64,000 nt of DNA. Source: Alkalibacterium pelagium (GTDB lineage: Bacteria > Bacillota > Bacilli > Lactobacillales > Carnobacteriaceae_A). The notes below the pieces were generated by a model. It had not been told where the DNA came from. It saw only the letters and a program-made list of their open reading frames with translations, and did not search any database. The translations under genes were made by a program, and so were the position numbers. The DNA is taken from assembly GCF_900109325.1 (NCBI RefSeq), contig NZ_FNZU01000011.1:1-64000 (forward strand). Reading direction: 5' to 3'. This document shows, in pieces, positions 9,731 to 18,500 of this stretch (positions within the stretch are counted from its first letter, which is position 1; the number at the start of each line of letters is the position of its first letter).

Positions 9731-9757
9731 ATTATAGCATCTATACTTGACTATCAA
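9731..9757 (-). promoter_or_regulatory. Probable promoter of the BREX operon
   Basis: On the minus strand TGCTATAAT (9731-9739) is an extended -10 element, with TTGATA (9752-9757) 15 bases upstream. An imperfect inverted repeat, TTGACTAT...ATAGGTCAA (9747-9768), overlaps the upstream edge and may be an operator. The brxF start is 44 bases downstream. No dedicated regulator gene is present in the element. Confidence 0.5.
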
Positions 9758-9982
9758 TATAGGTCAACTGAACATTTCAATCAATGTATTTGTTGATATC
9801 TAAAAAAATTTAGTTTACATATGTATCTCCGTCAAACACTACTTATCTTATCTTTTAAATATTTTATTAATAACAGCTGGTACTGATAAATCATCAAAAA
9901 GAATAAGCTACTTAAATTCATAGATAATCACTGTGTAAAATAATCCTATTATTGATAAACAACGATTCATATATTCTATTAT

Positions 9983-9999
9983 TGACTAGTCTATTTTAT
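9983..9999 (-). repeat. 17-bp inverted repeat, right copy
   Basis: TGACTAGTCTATTTTAT is the exact reverse complement of 524-540. It lies 32 bases before the integrase start, so it could sit in the integrase promoter, while the partner copy lies at the far end of the BREX operon. Confidence 0.6.
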
Positions 10000-10030
10000 C
10001 AATTTTTCTATAAGAAAGAAGGCTGGTAAA

Positions 10031-11074
10031 ATGGCAACAATTACTAAAAGAAATAATTCATATCGAGCAACAGTTTCACTTTATAAGAAGGGAGAATACA
10101 AGCGAGAAACAAAAACATTTAAGAATAAGAAAGATGCTGAATTATGGACTCTTGAAATGGAATTGGAAAAAGGACGAGGAAAAAATATTGCAGAACGTTC
10201 TACCCTATTCACTGAATTTTATCGTACATGGGTAAATACTGTTAAGAAGAATGATGTTCGTGAAGCTACATTCATCAATTACATGCGAACTATCACAGTT
10301 ATTGATACACTATTTGAAGGTATTAGGCTAAAACACCTTGATGATATTGTCATGCAAAAAAAATTAGATCACTACGCTGAAACACATTCCAAGAAAACAA
10401 CTAGAGAACTGGTACTCAAAATCAGAGGTTCACTTAAATATGCTTATGCAAGAGGTTTAATTACAAATGACTTCGGATCACTTCTGAAATCAAAGGGACA
10501 AGAACAAGCCAAAAAGAATATTGCACTTTCTATCACCGAGTTCAAAAAATTAAGGCAATACTGTATTAATCATCAAGAAGATGAATTCAATGTCCTTGTG
10601 TTGTTAGCTTTAGAAACTGGGGCACGCAGAGGCGAATTATTAGGAATACGAAAAGAAGACATATTTGATTCTGGTATCTACATTAGACGTTCTATCAGTC
10701 CCACTAATAATGACACTCAATTGAAAACAAAGCATTCGAAACGTGATATTTCTATTAATAAAGACGTTTATAACTCTCTTATCACATTAGCCAAAAGTAA
10801 ATCAGAATATATCTTCAACTGGAATAGTTTCAGGCAATCTCAACAACTTCAAAAATTACTTTAACAGTTAGATATTACAAAAACTACCTTTCATGGTCTA
10901 AGAGATACCCATGCATCTTTTCTGTTTTCAAAAGATATCAGTATTGATTATATCTCTAGAAGACTTGGTCATAACTCAATTTTAACTACTCAAAATTATT
11001 ATCTTGAATTAATGCCAGAAAAAAAGCACCAGCAAGATGCTGATGCTTTAAGTCTATTAAACGATTTATCATAA
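10031..11074 (+). pseudogene. int: Tyrosine integrase interrupted by an in-frame stop
   Basis: Translation from ATG 10031 gives 277 residues ending at TAA (10862-10864). The same frame continues for 69 more codons to TAA 11072-11074. The first part has the Arm-binding N-terminus, the core-binding domain and the first catalytic Arg (ETGARRGELLG). The part after the stop holds the HxxR box (HGLRDTHAS), LGHNS and the probable catalytic Tyr in TTQNYYLE. One base change therefore removes most of the active site. The gene lies next to attR pointing toward rpsI, as expected for the integrase of this element. No excisionase is visible. A sequencing error or stop read-through are the alternatives. Confidence 0.85.
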
Positions 11075-11077
11075 CAA

Positions 11078-11096
11078 TTAACACCAAACGACACCA
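11078..11096 (+). repeat. Right TTAACACCA / CGACACCA repeats
   Basis: TTAACACCA (11078-11086) and a partial copy CGACACCA (11089-11096) lie between the integrase and attR. They mirror the pair near attL in sequence and spacing, which supports a role as integrase arm sites. Confidence 0.45.
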
Positions 11097-11132
11097 AAAA
11101 TATGGTTGAATCGTTGATGTAACAATATTTTG

Positions 11133-11148
11133 ATTAACGTTTTGAGAA
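11133..11148. repeat. attR inside the 3' end of rpsI
   Basis: Identical over 16 bases to 379-394. It covers the rpsI stop codon and the final codons, so integration leaves the S9 protein unchanged. The 3' end of rpsI is, as I recall, a known target of tyrosine integrases in other Firmicutes. Confidence 0.8.
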
Positions 11149-11526
11149 CTGTGGAGATTTACGCGCTTTTTTAAGACCTGGTTTTTTACGTTCTTTCATA
11201 CGTGAATCACGTGTAAGCAGTCCAGCTGCTTTCAGTGGAGAACGGAAGTCAGGATCTACTTGTAGTAACGCACGAGAGATTCCGTGACGAGCAGCGCCTG
11301 CTTGTCCTGAGAACCCACCACCGTGAACGTTGATAGTGATGTCGTAGCTGTCTACTGTATCAGTGATAGCTAGTGGCTGTTTAACTACTAAGTGTAGGTG
11401 ATCGAAGTTTAAATATTCAGAAATATCTTTACCGTTAAAAGTGATTTTACCAGAACCTGGAGTCATGATAACACGAGCTGTAGAGTTTTTACGACGACCA
11501 GTTCCGAAATATTGTACTTGTGCCAA
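11134..11526 (-). CDS. rpsI: 30S ribosomal protein S9
   Basis: 130 residues with the typical start [17 protein letters not shown] and the basic C-terminal tail ending in SKR that reaches the ribosomal P site. The start is TTG at 11526, 8 bases after GGAGGG. It follows rplM by 13 bases in one operon. The last codons and stop are the integration site of the BREX element, so the native downstream terminator is now about 10.7 kb away. Confidence 0.97.
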   Translation of the reverse strand: MAQVQYFGTGRRKNSTARVIMTPGSGKITFNGKDISEYLNFDHLHLVVKQPLAITDTVDSYDITINVHGGGFSGQAGAARHGISRALLQVDPDFRSPLKAAGLLTRDSRMKERKKPGLKKARKSPQFSKR

Positions 11527-11539
11527 TGGATGTCCCTCC

Positions 11540-11983
11540 TTAAATCAAGTTTGTGATGTCTAGTACTTCTGGCTGTTGAGCTTGGTTCTTGTGCTCAGGA
11601 CCAGCGTATACGTGAAGTTTTTTAATTTGTTTGCGTCCTAGTGGGTTGTGTGGAAGCATACCTTTGATTGACATTTCAATCAAACGTTCCGGTCTTTGAG
11701 CACGGATCGTTCCAGCTGACTGTTGAGTCAATCCACCTGGGTGTCCAGAGTGACGAGAATAAATCTTGTCGCTGGCTTTCTTCCCTGTTAGTTTAACTTC
11801 TCCTGCATTAATTACGATTACGTGGTCACCAGTATCAACGTGTGGTGTATACGTAGGTTTGTTTTTACCGCGTAGGATAGATGCAACGACAGTTGACAGA
11901 CGTCCTAAAGGAATATCTGTAGCGTCGACTACATACCATTTGCGTTCGATGTTGCTTTCATTCGCCATAAATGTTGTACGCAC
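11540..11983 (-). CDS. rplM: 50S ribosomal protein L13
   Basis: Early-assembly 23S rRNA binding protein. [17 protein letters not shown] and the [13 protein letters not shown] tail are diagnostic. The start is placed at GTG 11983 (reads RTTFMANES), which stands 9 bases after GGAGG and matches the family start. It leads the rplM-rpsI operon. Confidence 0.95.
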   Translation of the reverse strand: MRTTFMANESNIERKWYVVDATDIPLGRLSTVVASILRGKNKPTYTPHVDTGDHVIVINAGEVKLTGKKASDKIYSRHSGHPGGLTQQSAGTIRAQRPERLIEMSIKGMLPHNPLGRKQIKKLHVYAGPEHKNQAQQPEVLDITNLI

Positions 11984-12140
11984 GATCTTAACCTCCAAAT
12001 TTTCTTTTCAAGAATCAATTTTAAATTAGCTGCTTTCCATCGCTTCTAAGTTCCGTTAAAAGTAATAAGAAAGACTCTCTGTTGTTTGTTCCAAAACAAG
12101 TTTCCGGGGCTTATCATGGTGGCAAACAATACCATCTGAT

Positions 12141-12169
12141 ATAGTACCGTGAATGGCGGGAAAAGTCAA
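12141..12169 (-). promoter_or_regulatory. Promoter of rplM-rpsI
   Basis: On the minus strand TTGACT (12164-12169) is separated by 17 bases from TACTAT (12141-12146). The transcript would have a leader of about 150 bases before the rplM GTG. L13 leaders with autoregulatory folds are known in Firmicutes; I could not confirm that fold here. Confidence 0.7.
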
Positions 12170-12309
12170 TTGATTTTGAAGAATTAATCATTTTATTTTC
12201 AATAGGTTTATAGACCATCCCTACAACTGGCCCTTCTCCTGCCATCCCTTGAAAGATCTATCGTTCACACTTTATCTATTATCTACCTTATTATAAAAGA
12301 ATTAAGAAA

Positions 12310-12351
12310 AAGATGTCCACGAATGACTATTAAACCACTCATGAACATCTC
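12310..12351 (-). terminator. Terminator of the thiamine transporter operon
   Basis: On the minus strand AGATGTTCATGAGTG pairs imperfectly with CATTCGTGGACATCT and is followed by TTTTTCTT. It lies just beyond the end of the ykoC-like gene. Confidence 0.6.
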
Positions 12352-12374
12352 TTCTATTGATTTGGCATGAAGCA

Positions 12375-13085
12375 TTAAAAAACTACAAATCCCAGTAAAG
12401 CTATAGCTATAGGCAGCCCAACCATAAACACGATATCCATAGGCTTGACTGTCATCTTCAGCTGCATCACGCGGTCTTCATTGAAGCCTTTGGACTCCAT
12501 GGCCAGTGACAGACGCTCGGACCAGCGGATCATACGGACCATCATCGTGAACAAGGGCTTTGAGTCAAAAGGTTTGACCGGGATATTTCTGACCTGCAGC
12601 GCGAGTTTTGAATTGTCGTATTCTCTTCTGATCAGTGAAGTCAGATTGACTGCAGTAAAGATCGCATAGCCCATTTTCATCGGCATGCGTGCCTGCTGGA
12701 TAAAGCTGGCAATCAGTTCTTTAGAATCAGTCGTCAGGCTGTAGCTGATGCCCAGCATCGCAAAAGCTAGTACTCGCGACCCGAGGTTCAGGCCGTTGAT
12801 CAGATCTCTCCCACTGGGAAGAATCAGATCAGTCTGACTTGAGCTGAACAAGGCCTGTTCGGAGCTGAAAATCCAGCCGGTAAAGAAATAGCTGATGGAG
12901 ACGAACAGAATCGGCACCATGATTTTCAGCAGGCGTTCAGGCGCAGCCCGTTTAGAGGTTGTAACGAAAATCAGTCCCAATAAGGTGATGGTCAGGTTGA
13001 CTTCCCACTGAAAGGTCAGTCCAAGAATCAGGGACCCTAGAAGGATGCCCACGGTCTTGGCAGTTGGATTGATAGAGTCGATCAT
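12375..13085 (-). CDS. ykoC: ECF transporter transmembrane subunit (EcfT/YkoC-like)
   Basis: 236 residues with about five membrane segments and the cytoplasmic coupling region (VNLTSLIRREYDNSKLALQVR, then MVRMIRWSERLSLAMESKGF) whose Ala-Arg-Gly-like motif is here ESKGF. It is the T component that links the ATPase to the substrate-binding S component. It overlaps the ATPase gene by 4 bases. It is the last gene of a four-gene operon under a TPP riboswitch. Confidence 0.85.
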   Translation of the reverse strand: MIDSINPTAKTVGILLGSLILGLTFQWEVNLTITLLGLIFVTTSKRAAPERLLKIMVPILFVSISYFFTGWIFSSEQALFSSSQTDLILPSGRDLINGLNLGSRVLAFAMLGISYSLTTDSKELIASFIQQARMPMKMGYAIFTAVNLTSLIRREYDNSKLALQVRNIPVKPFDSKPLFTMMVRMIRWSERLSLAMESKGFNEDRVMQLKMTVKPMDIVFMVGLPIAIALLGFVVF

Positions 13086-14554
13086 AAAACCTGTTTCACC
13101 TTCTTTTCTCTGATTTCATAAATCGTATCAGCATAAGCATCAACGAGCTGTCTGTCGTGACTGGTGAACAGGCAGGTCATCCCCGCTTCACAGAGCTCGC
13201 TCAACTTGTCCATGATTTTTCTGGCGTTGGCTGCATCCTGGCCGTATGTCGGTTCATCGACGAGCAGAAGCTGCTGCTGACCCACTGTCATGCAGACAAC
13301 AGCCAGTCGTCTCTGCTGGCCTTGGCTGAGGACCCAAGGGGATTCATCTGCCTTGTTGTCAAAGTGATGATGTTCAAGCAGCGCTTTTGCCTGCTCGGCT
13401 GCCACCTCTTCTTCTATATCATCCCATGCGGTCAGGCTGAGGACCATTTCATCCATCACCTTGGTTTTAACAAATTGTAGCGACGGGTCCTGAAAGACCA
13501 GTCCGATTCTGGAATAAAGGTCAGCTGACTTCATGTCACGGATCGACTTGCCTTGGATACGGATATCTCCTGAGTAAGGGGAGACATTTAAAATTGAACG
13601 GAATAAGGAAGACTTTCCGATTCCGCTTGGCCCGACTAAAGCAGTCAGTGCGCCTTTTTTCAGTTCAAAAGAAGCCTCTTCGATCAGTGTGTTAACGTGA
13701 GTGACTTTTCTGAAAAAGGACTGCCGGACAGTCTGCTCGTGATAGACGGAGACCTTATCCAGTTCAAGTACTGTTTCATCAGCGTTCGGTCTTTGACGGG
13801 AAATCATTGCAGGATCGATAACGACTCCGGCTTCGATTAGTTTGTCCCGCTTGAAGTCTGACGGCAGATGTGTCAGATCGATCAGCTGGCGGGTTGTATC
13901 CATCAGAAGCCAGCGGCCTACCCAGTTCCATCTATCAACATGGTGATCGATGATGATCACTGCTTTGCCTTGTTCGGACAGGACTTTGATGTAGCTGACG
14001 TAATCTTCTATTGTCTGCTCATCCATATTGGCAAACGGTTCATCCATAATATAAAGCGGCAAATCCGACAAATTTGCACAGACAAAAGCCGCTTTCTGAA
14101 GCTCCCCTCCCGACAAATCGTCAAATGACCGGTCCAGAAGATGGGTCAGGTTGAAATGAGTGGCTTTCTGTTCAATAATGTCATCAATACGCTCTGAAGG
14201 AGTCCGTGTATTCTCAAGACAGAAGCCCATTTCTTCTCTCAACGTCTTCATGCTGAAGGAGAGACGCGCATTCTGGAAAATAGTCCCGACTTTTTCTAAA
14301 CGGTCGACGACAGACTGCAGCTGCACGTCTTCGCCGTCTATTCTGATGTGCGACACCGTCTGTTTCCCGCCATATTCTGGAAAGTAGCCATTGATCAGAT
14401 TGGCTAGCGTACTTTTACCGCTCCCACTTCTGCCGGAGAGCAGAACGACTTCTCCTTTATCGATAGTTAAACTGGCAGATTCGATCAGCGGCTGTCCATT
14501 CAAGGTAAAGGTCAGATCTTTTATAGATAAAGCTGGATCAGTCAATGGCTTCAC
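13082..14554 (-). CDS. ykoD: ECF transporter duplicated ATPase (YkoD-like)
   Basis: 490 residues containing two ABC ATPase halves. Walker A motifs are SGRSGSGKSTL (N half) and GPSGIGKSSL (C half). Signature motifs are LSGGELQKAA and LSQGQQRRLA, and Walker B motifs LYIMDEPFA and LLLVDEPTY. The fused arrangement replaces separate EcfA1 and EcfA2 and powers uptake of thiamine or its HMP moiety. It overlaps the S-component gene upstream by 17 bases and ykoC downstream by 4, so translation is probably coupled. Confidence 0.9.
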   Translation of the reverse strand: MKPLTDPALSIKDLTFTLNGQPLIESASLTIDKGEVVLLSGRSGSGKSTLANLINGYFPEYGGKQTVSHIRIDGEDVQLQSVVDRLEKVGTIFQNARLSFSMKTLREEMGFCLENTRTPSERIDDIIEQKATHFNLTHLLDRSFDDLSGGELQKAAFVCANLSDLPLYIMDEPFANMDEQTIEDYVSYIKVLSEQGKAVIIIDHHVDRWNWVGRWLLMDTTRQLIDLTHLPSDFKRDKLIEAGVVIDPAMISRQRPNADETVLELDKVSVYHEQTVRQSFFRKVTHVNTLIEEASFELKKGALTALVGPSGIGKSSLFRSILNVSPYSGDIRIQGKSIRDMKSADLYSRIGLVFQDPSLQFVKTKVMDEMVLSLTAWDDIEEEVAAEQAKALLEHHHFDNKADESPWVLSQGQQRRLAVVCMTVGQQQLLLVDEPTYGQDAANARKIMDKLSELCEAGMTCLFTSHDRQLVDAYADTIYEIREKKVKQVL

Positions 14555-15125
14555 TGGCTTTCAGGTTATGATTCAAAACGCCGGCATCATCCAGCTTGTC
14601 ACAGATCACCTTGGAAACATAGCCTGTAAAGAAGAGTGCACTCAAGAGTCTGATGACAAAAATCGCCAGGACGATACGCCAGTCCATTGCCAGATAGTTG
14701 CTTCTGAATCCTGTCCAGATGAATGACAGAATCGTCGCGGACAGAGCCGACAGCATGGTTACTTTATACGAATAGTTTTTATATTTAGTCAGAGCGAAAG
14801 GAATCTCGACACCTACCCCTTGAATGAAGGCAGAAATCAGGACCATGACGCCGAACATGTTGCCTAAAAGGACTTCAATCAGTGCCGCGATGACTTCAGT
14901 GACGATCCCAACGATGGGCTTTCTAATCAAGTACGTGGTGATGATCGCCGCCATATACCAGATTCCGTAAAACGGTTCGTATCCAAGCACTCCGAGTCCA
15001 AGAGGGGTTAAAACCGTCGTAAGGGCCGCTCCAGCATAGACAGCCAGTAAAAAGACGATTCCAAACACAACAGCGATTAGGGACATTAGTAAATAATCAC
15101 GCAAAGTTAATGGTTTTCTGTTCAT
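14538..15125 (-). CDS. ykoE: ECF substrate-binding membrane subunit (YkoE-like)
   Basis: 195 residues, about six hydrophobic segments and no nucleotide-binding motif. Segments such as PLGLGVLGYEPFYGIWYMAAIITTYLIRK resemble the YkoE family, the S component predicted to bind thiamine or hydroxymethylpyrimidine. The ATG overlaps the stop of the YkoF-like gene (TAATG). Substrate is inferred from the riboswitch and the YkoF partner. Confidence 0.85.
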   Translation of the reverse strand: MNRKPLTLRDYLLMSLIAVVFGIVFLLAVYAGAALTTVLTPLGLGVLGYEPFYGIWYMAAIITTYLIRKPIVGIVTEVIAALIEVLLGNMFGVMVLISAFIQGVGVEIPFALTKYKNYSYKVTMLSALSATILSFIWTGFRSNYLAMDWRIVLAIFVIRLLSALFFTGYVSKVICDKLDDAGVLNHNLKASEAID

Positions 15126-15751
15126 TATATGTCTCCCTCCGGTACGTTACAGTGCAAGGTGAATTGACTGATGTAATGACTGACTTCACTGCCGACTGTG
15201 TGCGACACATATTCCAGATAGTCGAAGACATCCTGTGCGCTTCCGCCCAGATTCGTTCCGTAATGACCAGAACCTGTGACCACACCTCTGTCGATCCCTT
15301 CGTTGACGACTTTGGCAATGGTGGCCATATAGTTGTCAGATCCCATTGGGTAAAGTGCAAACTTCCCGATCACCGGAAAATCAATTGCTTCTGTTTCGGC
15401 CTGATTGACTCTTGGATCGTCAAGTTCCAGTGTGTAGTCACTGTCCGTATCTCCGGGACACCCTTTTGAGATCGTCGATTCGAGAGTCATATGAACCCCT
15501 TCCTTGTAGGCATATAAAAAGGCAGCCTTCAGTGCATCGAATACCGCTTCTTCTTTCCCGCGGTAAACTGTTGAAATATGATCGGTCTCCGCCCAGACTT
15601 TCGATAGATCGACCTGCTTGATCGCACCTAAAATGATCGATTTGAAATCGTCACTCATCGGCGATAAATTGAAACGTGCGCCTGTTATTTCCAAAGTGGA
15701 ACCAGGCTTTCCGACTGAACAATTTCCGTAGTTGACATAGTTTTTCTGCAT
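15125..15751 (-). CDS. ykoF: YkoF-like thiamine/HMP-binding protein
   Basis: About 208 residues from ATG 15751, chosen because AGGAGG stands about 10 bases upstream; an in-frame start farther up would begin near the riboswitch. It shows two similar halves with ARFNLSPMSDDF and AETDHISTVYRG, as in B. subtilis YkoF, a soluble protein that binds thiamine and may bind HMP. It is the first gene after the TPP riboswitch. Confidence 0.85.
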   Translation of the reverse strand: MQKNYVNYGNCSVGKPGSTLEITGARFNLSPMSDDFKSIILGAIKQVDLSKVWAETDHISTVYRGKEEAVFDALKAAFLYAYKEGVHMTLESTISKGCPGDTDSDYTLELDDPRVNQAETEAIDFPVIGKFALYPMGSDNYMATIAKVVNEGIDRGVVTGSGHYGTNLGGSAQDVFDYLEYVSHTVGSEVSHYISQFTLHCNVPEGDI

Positions 15752-15802
15752 GAAAAAAACTCCTCCTAACGAAAAAAATCCATAGGAAAGAGCCATAATA
15801 TA

Positions 15803-15893
15803 TAAGATACTTCCTACGCAGCCATTACGCTGATCAGGTTACTGGTCTGATATACATCACTCTCAGCCTTCTAAAAAAGACTCCCAGGATCTT
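15803..15893 (-). ncRNA. TPP riboswitch (THI box)
   Basis: Read on the minus strand it has the conserved THI-box words in order: CTGAGA, then ACCTGATC, then a GTAATGG..TGCGTAGGAAG block. The ends AAGATC and GTATCTT can form P1. It precedes ykoF and should switch the whole importer operon off when thiamine pyrophosphate is plentiful. Confidence 0.93.
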
Positions 15894-15993
15894 CCGTATT
15901 TAATTTTGTTGTACCACAGTGACTATACCAATTTGCCGGACAGAATACAATACATTTTTAACGGCTTTCATCTGTTTTCTGAAAATCCCCTGC

Positions 15994-16512
15994 CTAACTG
16001 AGGCCTTTAAGCATGATCCAGTCCGTCTGCTCGTCGTCCCCCATGAAAAAGGAGTGAGCTCCGACTTTCTTGAATCCTTTGGCTTTATAGAATGCTTTCG
16101 CAGGTTCGTTATGTTCCCAGACACCCAGCCAGATGATCGTGCAGCCCTGTTCTTCAGCTGTCTCGACCGCCTTGTTCAAAAGACTCGTCCCCAACCCTCT
16201 GCGCTTGAATCCAGTACGGATATAGATCCGTTCGATTTCCAGTCCATCAGGATCGATGTCTTCCGTTCTCGCTTCTCCTGCATTCAGTTTCAGATAACCG
16301 GCCAGTTGATCGTCTGCATATAGAAAGTAAAATCGTGAACCTTCTGTAGCAAGCTCCTGACTCAGCTTCTCTTTTGTACAGGCATTGGACAGGTAATCGG
16401 CCATGTTTTCTTCTGTGTTGTCTTTTTCGAACGTATCTGTAAAGGTTTCGATACTGATAGCCTGAAGGGTATACAGATCCTCTATTCCGACTATTTTAAA
16501 ATACGTGTCCAT
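15994..16512 (-). CDS. GNAT family N-acetyltransferase
   Basis: 172 residues. IERIYIRTGFKRRGLGTSLL contains the R/Q-x-x-G-x-G/A acetyl-CoA loop (RRGLGT), and NEPAKAFYKAKGFKKVGAHSFFMGD is the usual C-terminal GNAT strand and helix. Likely acetylates a small amine or polyamine; the substrate cannot be read from sequence. It begins 34 bases after the AAC(3)-like gene and is probably co-transcribed with it. Confidence 0.9.
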   Translation of the reverse strand: MDTYFKIVGIEDLYTLQAISIETFTDTFEKDNTEENMADYLSNACTKEKLSQELATEGSRFYFLYADDQLAGYLKLNAGEARTEDIDPDGLEIERIYIRTGFKRRGLGTSLLNKAVETAEEQGCTIIWLGVWEHNEPAKAFYKAKGFKKVGAHSFFMGDDEQTDWIMLKGLS

Positions 16513-16545
16513 TCGGTTCTCCCCTTTTGCCCAAATTGTCTGTGT

Positions 16546-17352
16546 CTATTTTCTAAGCGCCGTAAAGTGTCTGGTCGACTGATCGACCGCATCTCTGACC
16601 CGGTACAGTCTGGCTTCTGCATTACCGATTTTTCCAATTGTAACATGACCATGCTTCTCAAGCTCGTTTCCAATGGCACTAAACTGGTCTTCATCCAGCT
16701 CGATGTCGTCATATGTCCGCCAGACTCTGATACCATTTTCCAGGAGGGCTGTCCCTTCAGTTTTGAGAGTCGGATTCGGTGCACGGTATTCTCCTAAGTG
16801 CATGGCCGTTGAGGTGTCATAATCCGTTCCAACTGCCAGAATCAGGGCATTCTCGTCATAAAGTGTTTTGAGCGGCGATCCTTCACCCAGTCCAAAGTTC
16901 AGACTGTGACCTGATGTCAGCAGATCAGCTTTCTTTCCCCAGGCCGTAAAAGAGACTGCCGGATGACTGCTTCTTCTGACATTCGGATAGGTCCGGAACA
17001 GATTGGCCACCACACCCATATACGGGCAAGGTGTCTTTTCGGGATCAAAGGCTGGCATCGTTTCGCGAATCGTGTCCCACCAGCTTTCAGGGACTGGCGG
17101 ATACTGCCATTTTGACGGCTCGCTCCAGTCCCCAGTCTGAGACGGCATGACCACTGTCCCTTCTCTTTCATCGATTACCGTCATCAGCGCATCAACGAAG
17201 GCCTGGGCTCCCCCATTTACCCAACCGACTTTTGATAATGACGTATGAACAAGGACCATGGCATCTTTCTTCAGTCCTAAATTTGACATACCCTCAGCCA
17301 AAGATTGAACGGTATTTGGCCATGCCGTATTTTTAATCAGTTCTTGTCCCAT
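16546..17352 (-). CDS. AAC(3)-family acetyltransferase
   Basis: About 268 residues from ATG 17352, preceded by AAGGAAG; the ATG six codons earlier has no ribosome site. VLVHTSLSKVGWVNGG, SSHPAVSFTAWG and TAMHLGEYRAPN (candidate catalytic His and Glu) are typical of the aminoglycoside 3-N-acetyltransferase fold, also seen in YokD-type chromosomal proteins. These transfer acetyl from acetyl-CoA to an amine. Whether it confers drug resistance is not shown; chromosomal homologues often have other substrates. Confidence 0.88.
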   Translation of the reverse strand: MGQELIKNTAWPNTVQSLAEGMSNLGLKKDAMVLVHTSLSKVGWVNGGAQAFVDALMTVIDEREGTVVMPSQTGDWSEPSKWQYPPVPESWWDTIRETMPAFDPEKTPCPYMGVVANLFRTYPNVRRSSHPAVSFTAWGKKADLLTSGHSLNFGLGEGSPLKTLYDENALILAVGTDYDTSTAMHLGEYRAPNPTLKTEGTALLENGIRVWRTYDDIELDEDQFSAIGNELEKHGHVTIGKIGNAEARLYRVRDAVDQSTRHFTALRK

Positions 17353-17384
17353 AGGGATCACTTCCTTCATTTACTTATTAATGT

Positions 17385-17413
17385 AAAAAAACGCCCGACC
17401 ACATCGACCGGGC
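17385..17413 (-). terminator. Terminator between MscS and AAC(3) genes
   Basis: On the minus strand GCCCG pairs with CGGGC around a loop and is followed by a run of seven T. It should end the MscS transcript. Confidence 0.65.
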
Positions 17414-17436
17414 CAGGCGCATGATTACTATTTAGT

Positions 17437-18321
17437 TTAATCTTCTGACGGCACGATTTCAATGGTTTCTGATGCGAGCTGCAGCTTATTATCAGATGCC
17501 TTGATCCGTTTTAAAATGGTCCGGAACAACTCATCCCTGATTTTTCTTCGTTCTCTCGTTCCGACGATGTACCTTAAGCTCACTTTTACCCAGTTGTCAT
17601 CAAAGGAAACAAAGACCTGGGGCTTCAGTGACGCATTCTCAATTCGATACCGCCGTTTCATCTCTGTCCATTCGCGGTCGGACTGCTCATGATAGGTGCC
17701 GATCACATCATCAGATACTTCGAGAAGCATGGCCCGGGCATAATCGATGTCACTGCTGAAACGGAGCGGGATATGTATTTCATCCCATAAAAACTGAAAA
17801 TCAGCTGTATAGTTGTAGACGGGAGCCGTGAAAATCGAACTGTTGGCTACCCGGACGATCCGTCCCGTATACTGATCACCATCGACCCATTCTTCCATTT
17901 CCATTAGAGTCGTCCGCAGCACACCTATATCGATGACGTCCCCTTTTGTACTCCCAAGCAGCACGCGGTCGCCTGTATTGAAAAAGTCACCGAAAAGGAT
18001 AGCAAACCAGCCGGCAAAACTGACGATGACCTCTCTTAGAGCATAAGTCACACCGGCACCTGCCAGCCCGATAGCTGTGGTGAACCCTGTCAGATTACTT
18101 CCGAAAATGTAAAGAAACAGAATCGCCAGCATCAGATTGTTGATCCACTTCGCTACTTTGCGTGTCACATACCAGTTGCTCGTATTCTGCAGACGGCTAT
18201 ACATCCGGTTTAAAAGCAGGCGCCTAATAACCAGAAGAACACCAGCGACCAGTATGAAGATAATGATGTTGGCTGCCAGCGGATAGGTATCAGCGGCTGT
18301 CGCAAGCCAATCCAGCATCAT
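17437..18321 (-). CDS. Small-conductance mechanosensitive channel (MscS family)
   Basis: 294 residues. Three membrane segments are visible. The third carries the Gly/Ala-rich pore pattern AIGLAGAGVTYALREVI. The beta domain FFNTGDRVLLGSTKGDVIDIGVLRTTLME follows, then a cytoplasmic alpha-beta domain. Such channels open on membrane tension to release solutes after osmotic downshift, fitting a saline lifestyle. AAAGGGGG lies before a double ATG; either codon may start. It is a single-gene unit. Confidence 0.92.
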   Translation of the reverse strand: MMLDWLATAADTYPLAANIIIFILVAGVLLVIRRLLLNRMYSRLQNTSNWYVTRKVAKWINNLMLAILFLYIFGSNLTGFTTAIGLAGAGVTYALREVIVSFAGWFAILFGDFFNTGDRVLLGSTKGDVIDIGVLRTTLMEMEEWVDGDQYTGRIVRVANSSIFTAPVYNYTADFQFLWDEIHIPLRFSSDIDYARAMLLEVSDDVIGTYHEQSDREWTEMKRRYRIENASLKPQVFVSFDDNWVKVSLRYIVGTRERRKIRDELFRTILKRIKASDNKLQLASETIEIVPSED

Positions 18322-18500
18322 GTTTGCCCCCTTTCATAATTGTTCAATCTAATTAGATTGATCCTAGATAGTCTCTATACTTTAAGTTTACCAGTTTTAA
18401 TTCTTTTTAAAGAAAGGTATGCTTTGATGCTCTATTGATAAATCAGTAAAACGTCTCCTCACCTGGATCATTCATTCATAAACTGAAATCAGCAGATTTT

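Larger units (their letters stand above)
9687..10030. other. Divergent intergenic region between brxF and integrase
   Basis: About 340 bases of very AT-rich DNA. It holds the leftward BREX promoter, the right copy of the 17-bp inverted repeat and the ribosome site (GAAGG) of the integrase. I saw no small reading frame with a good start here. Confidence 0.6.
11984..12374. other. Intergenic region upstream of rplM
   Basis: Holds the rplM promoter and a leader of about 150 bases on the right side of rplM, then the ykoC-side terminator. No coding region is supported here. Confidence 0.6.
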
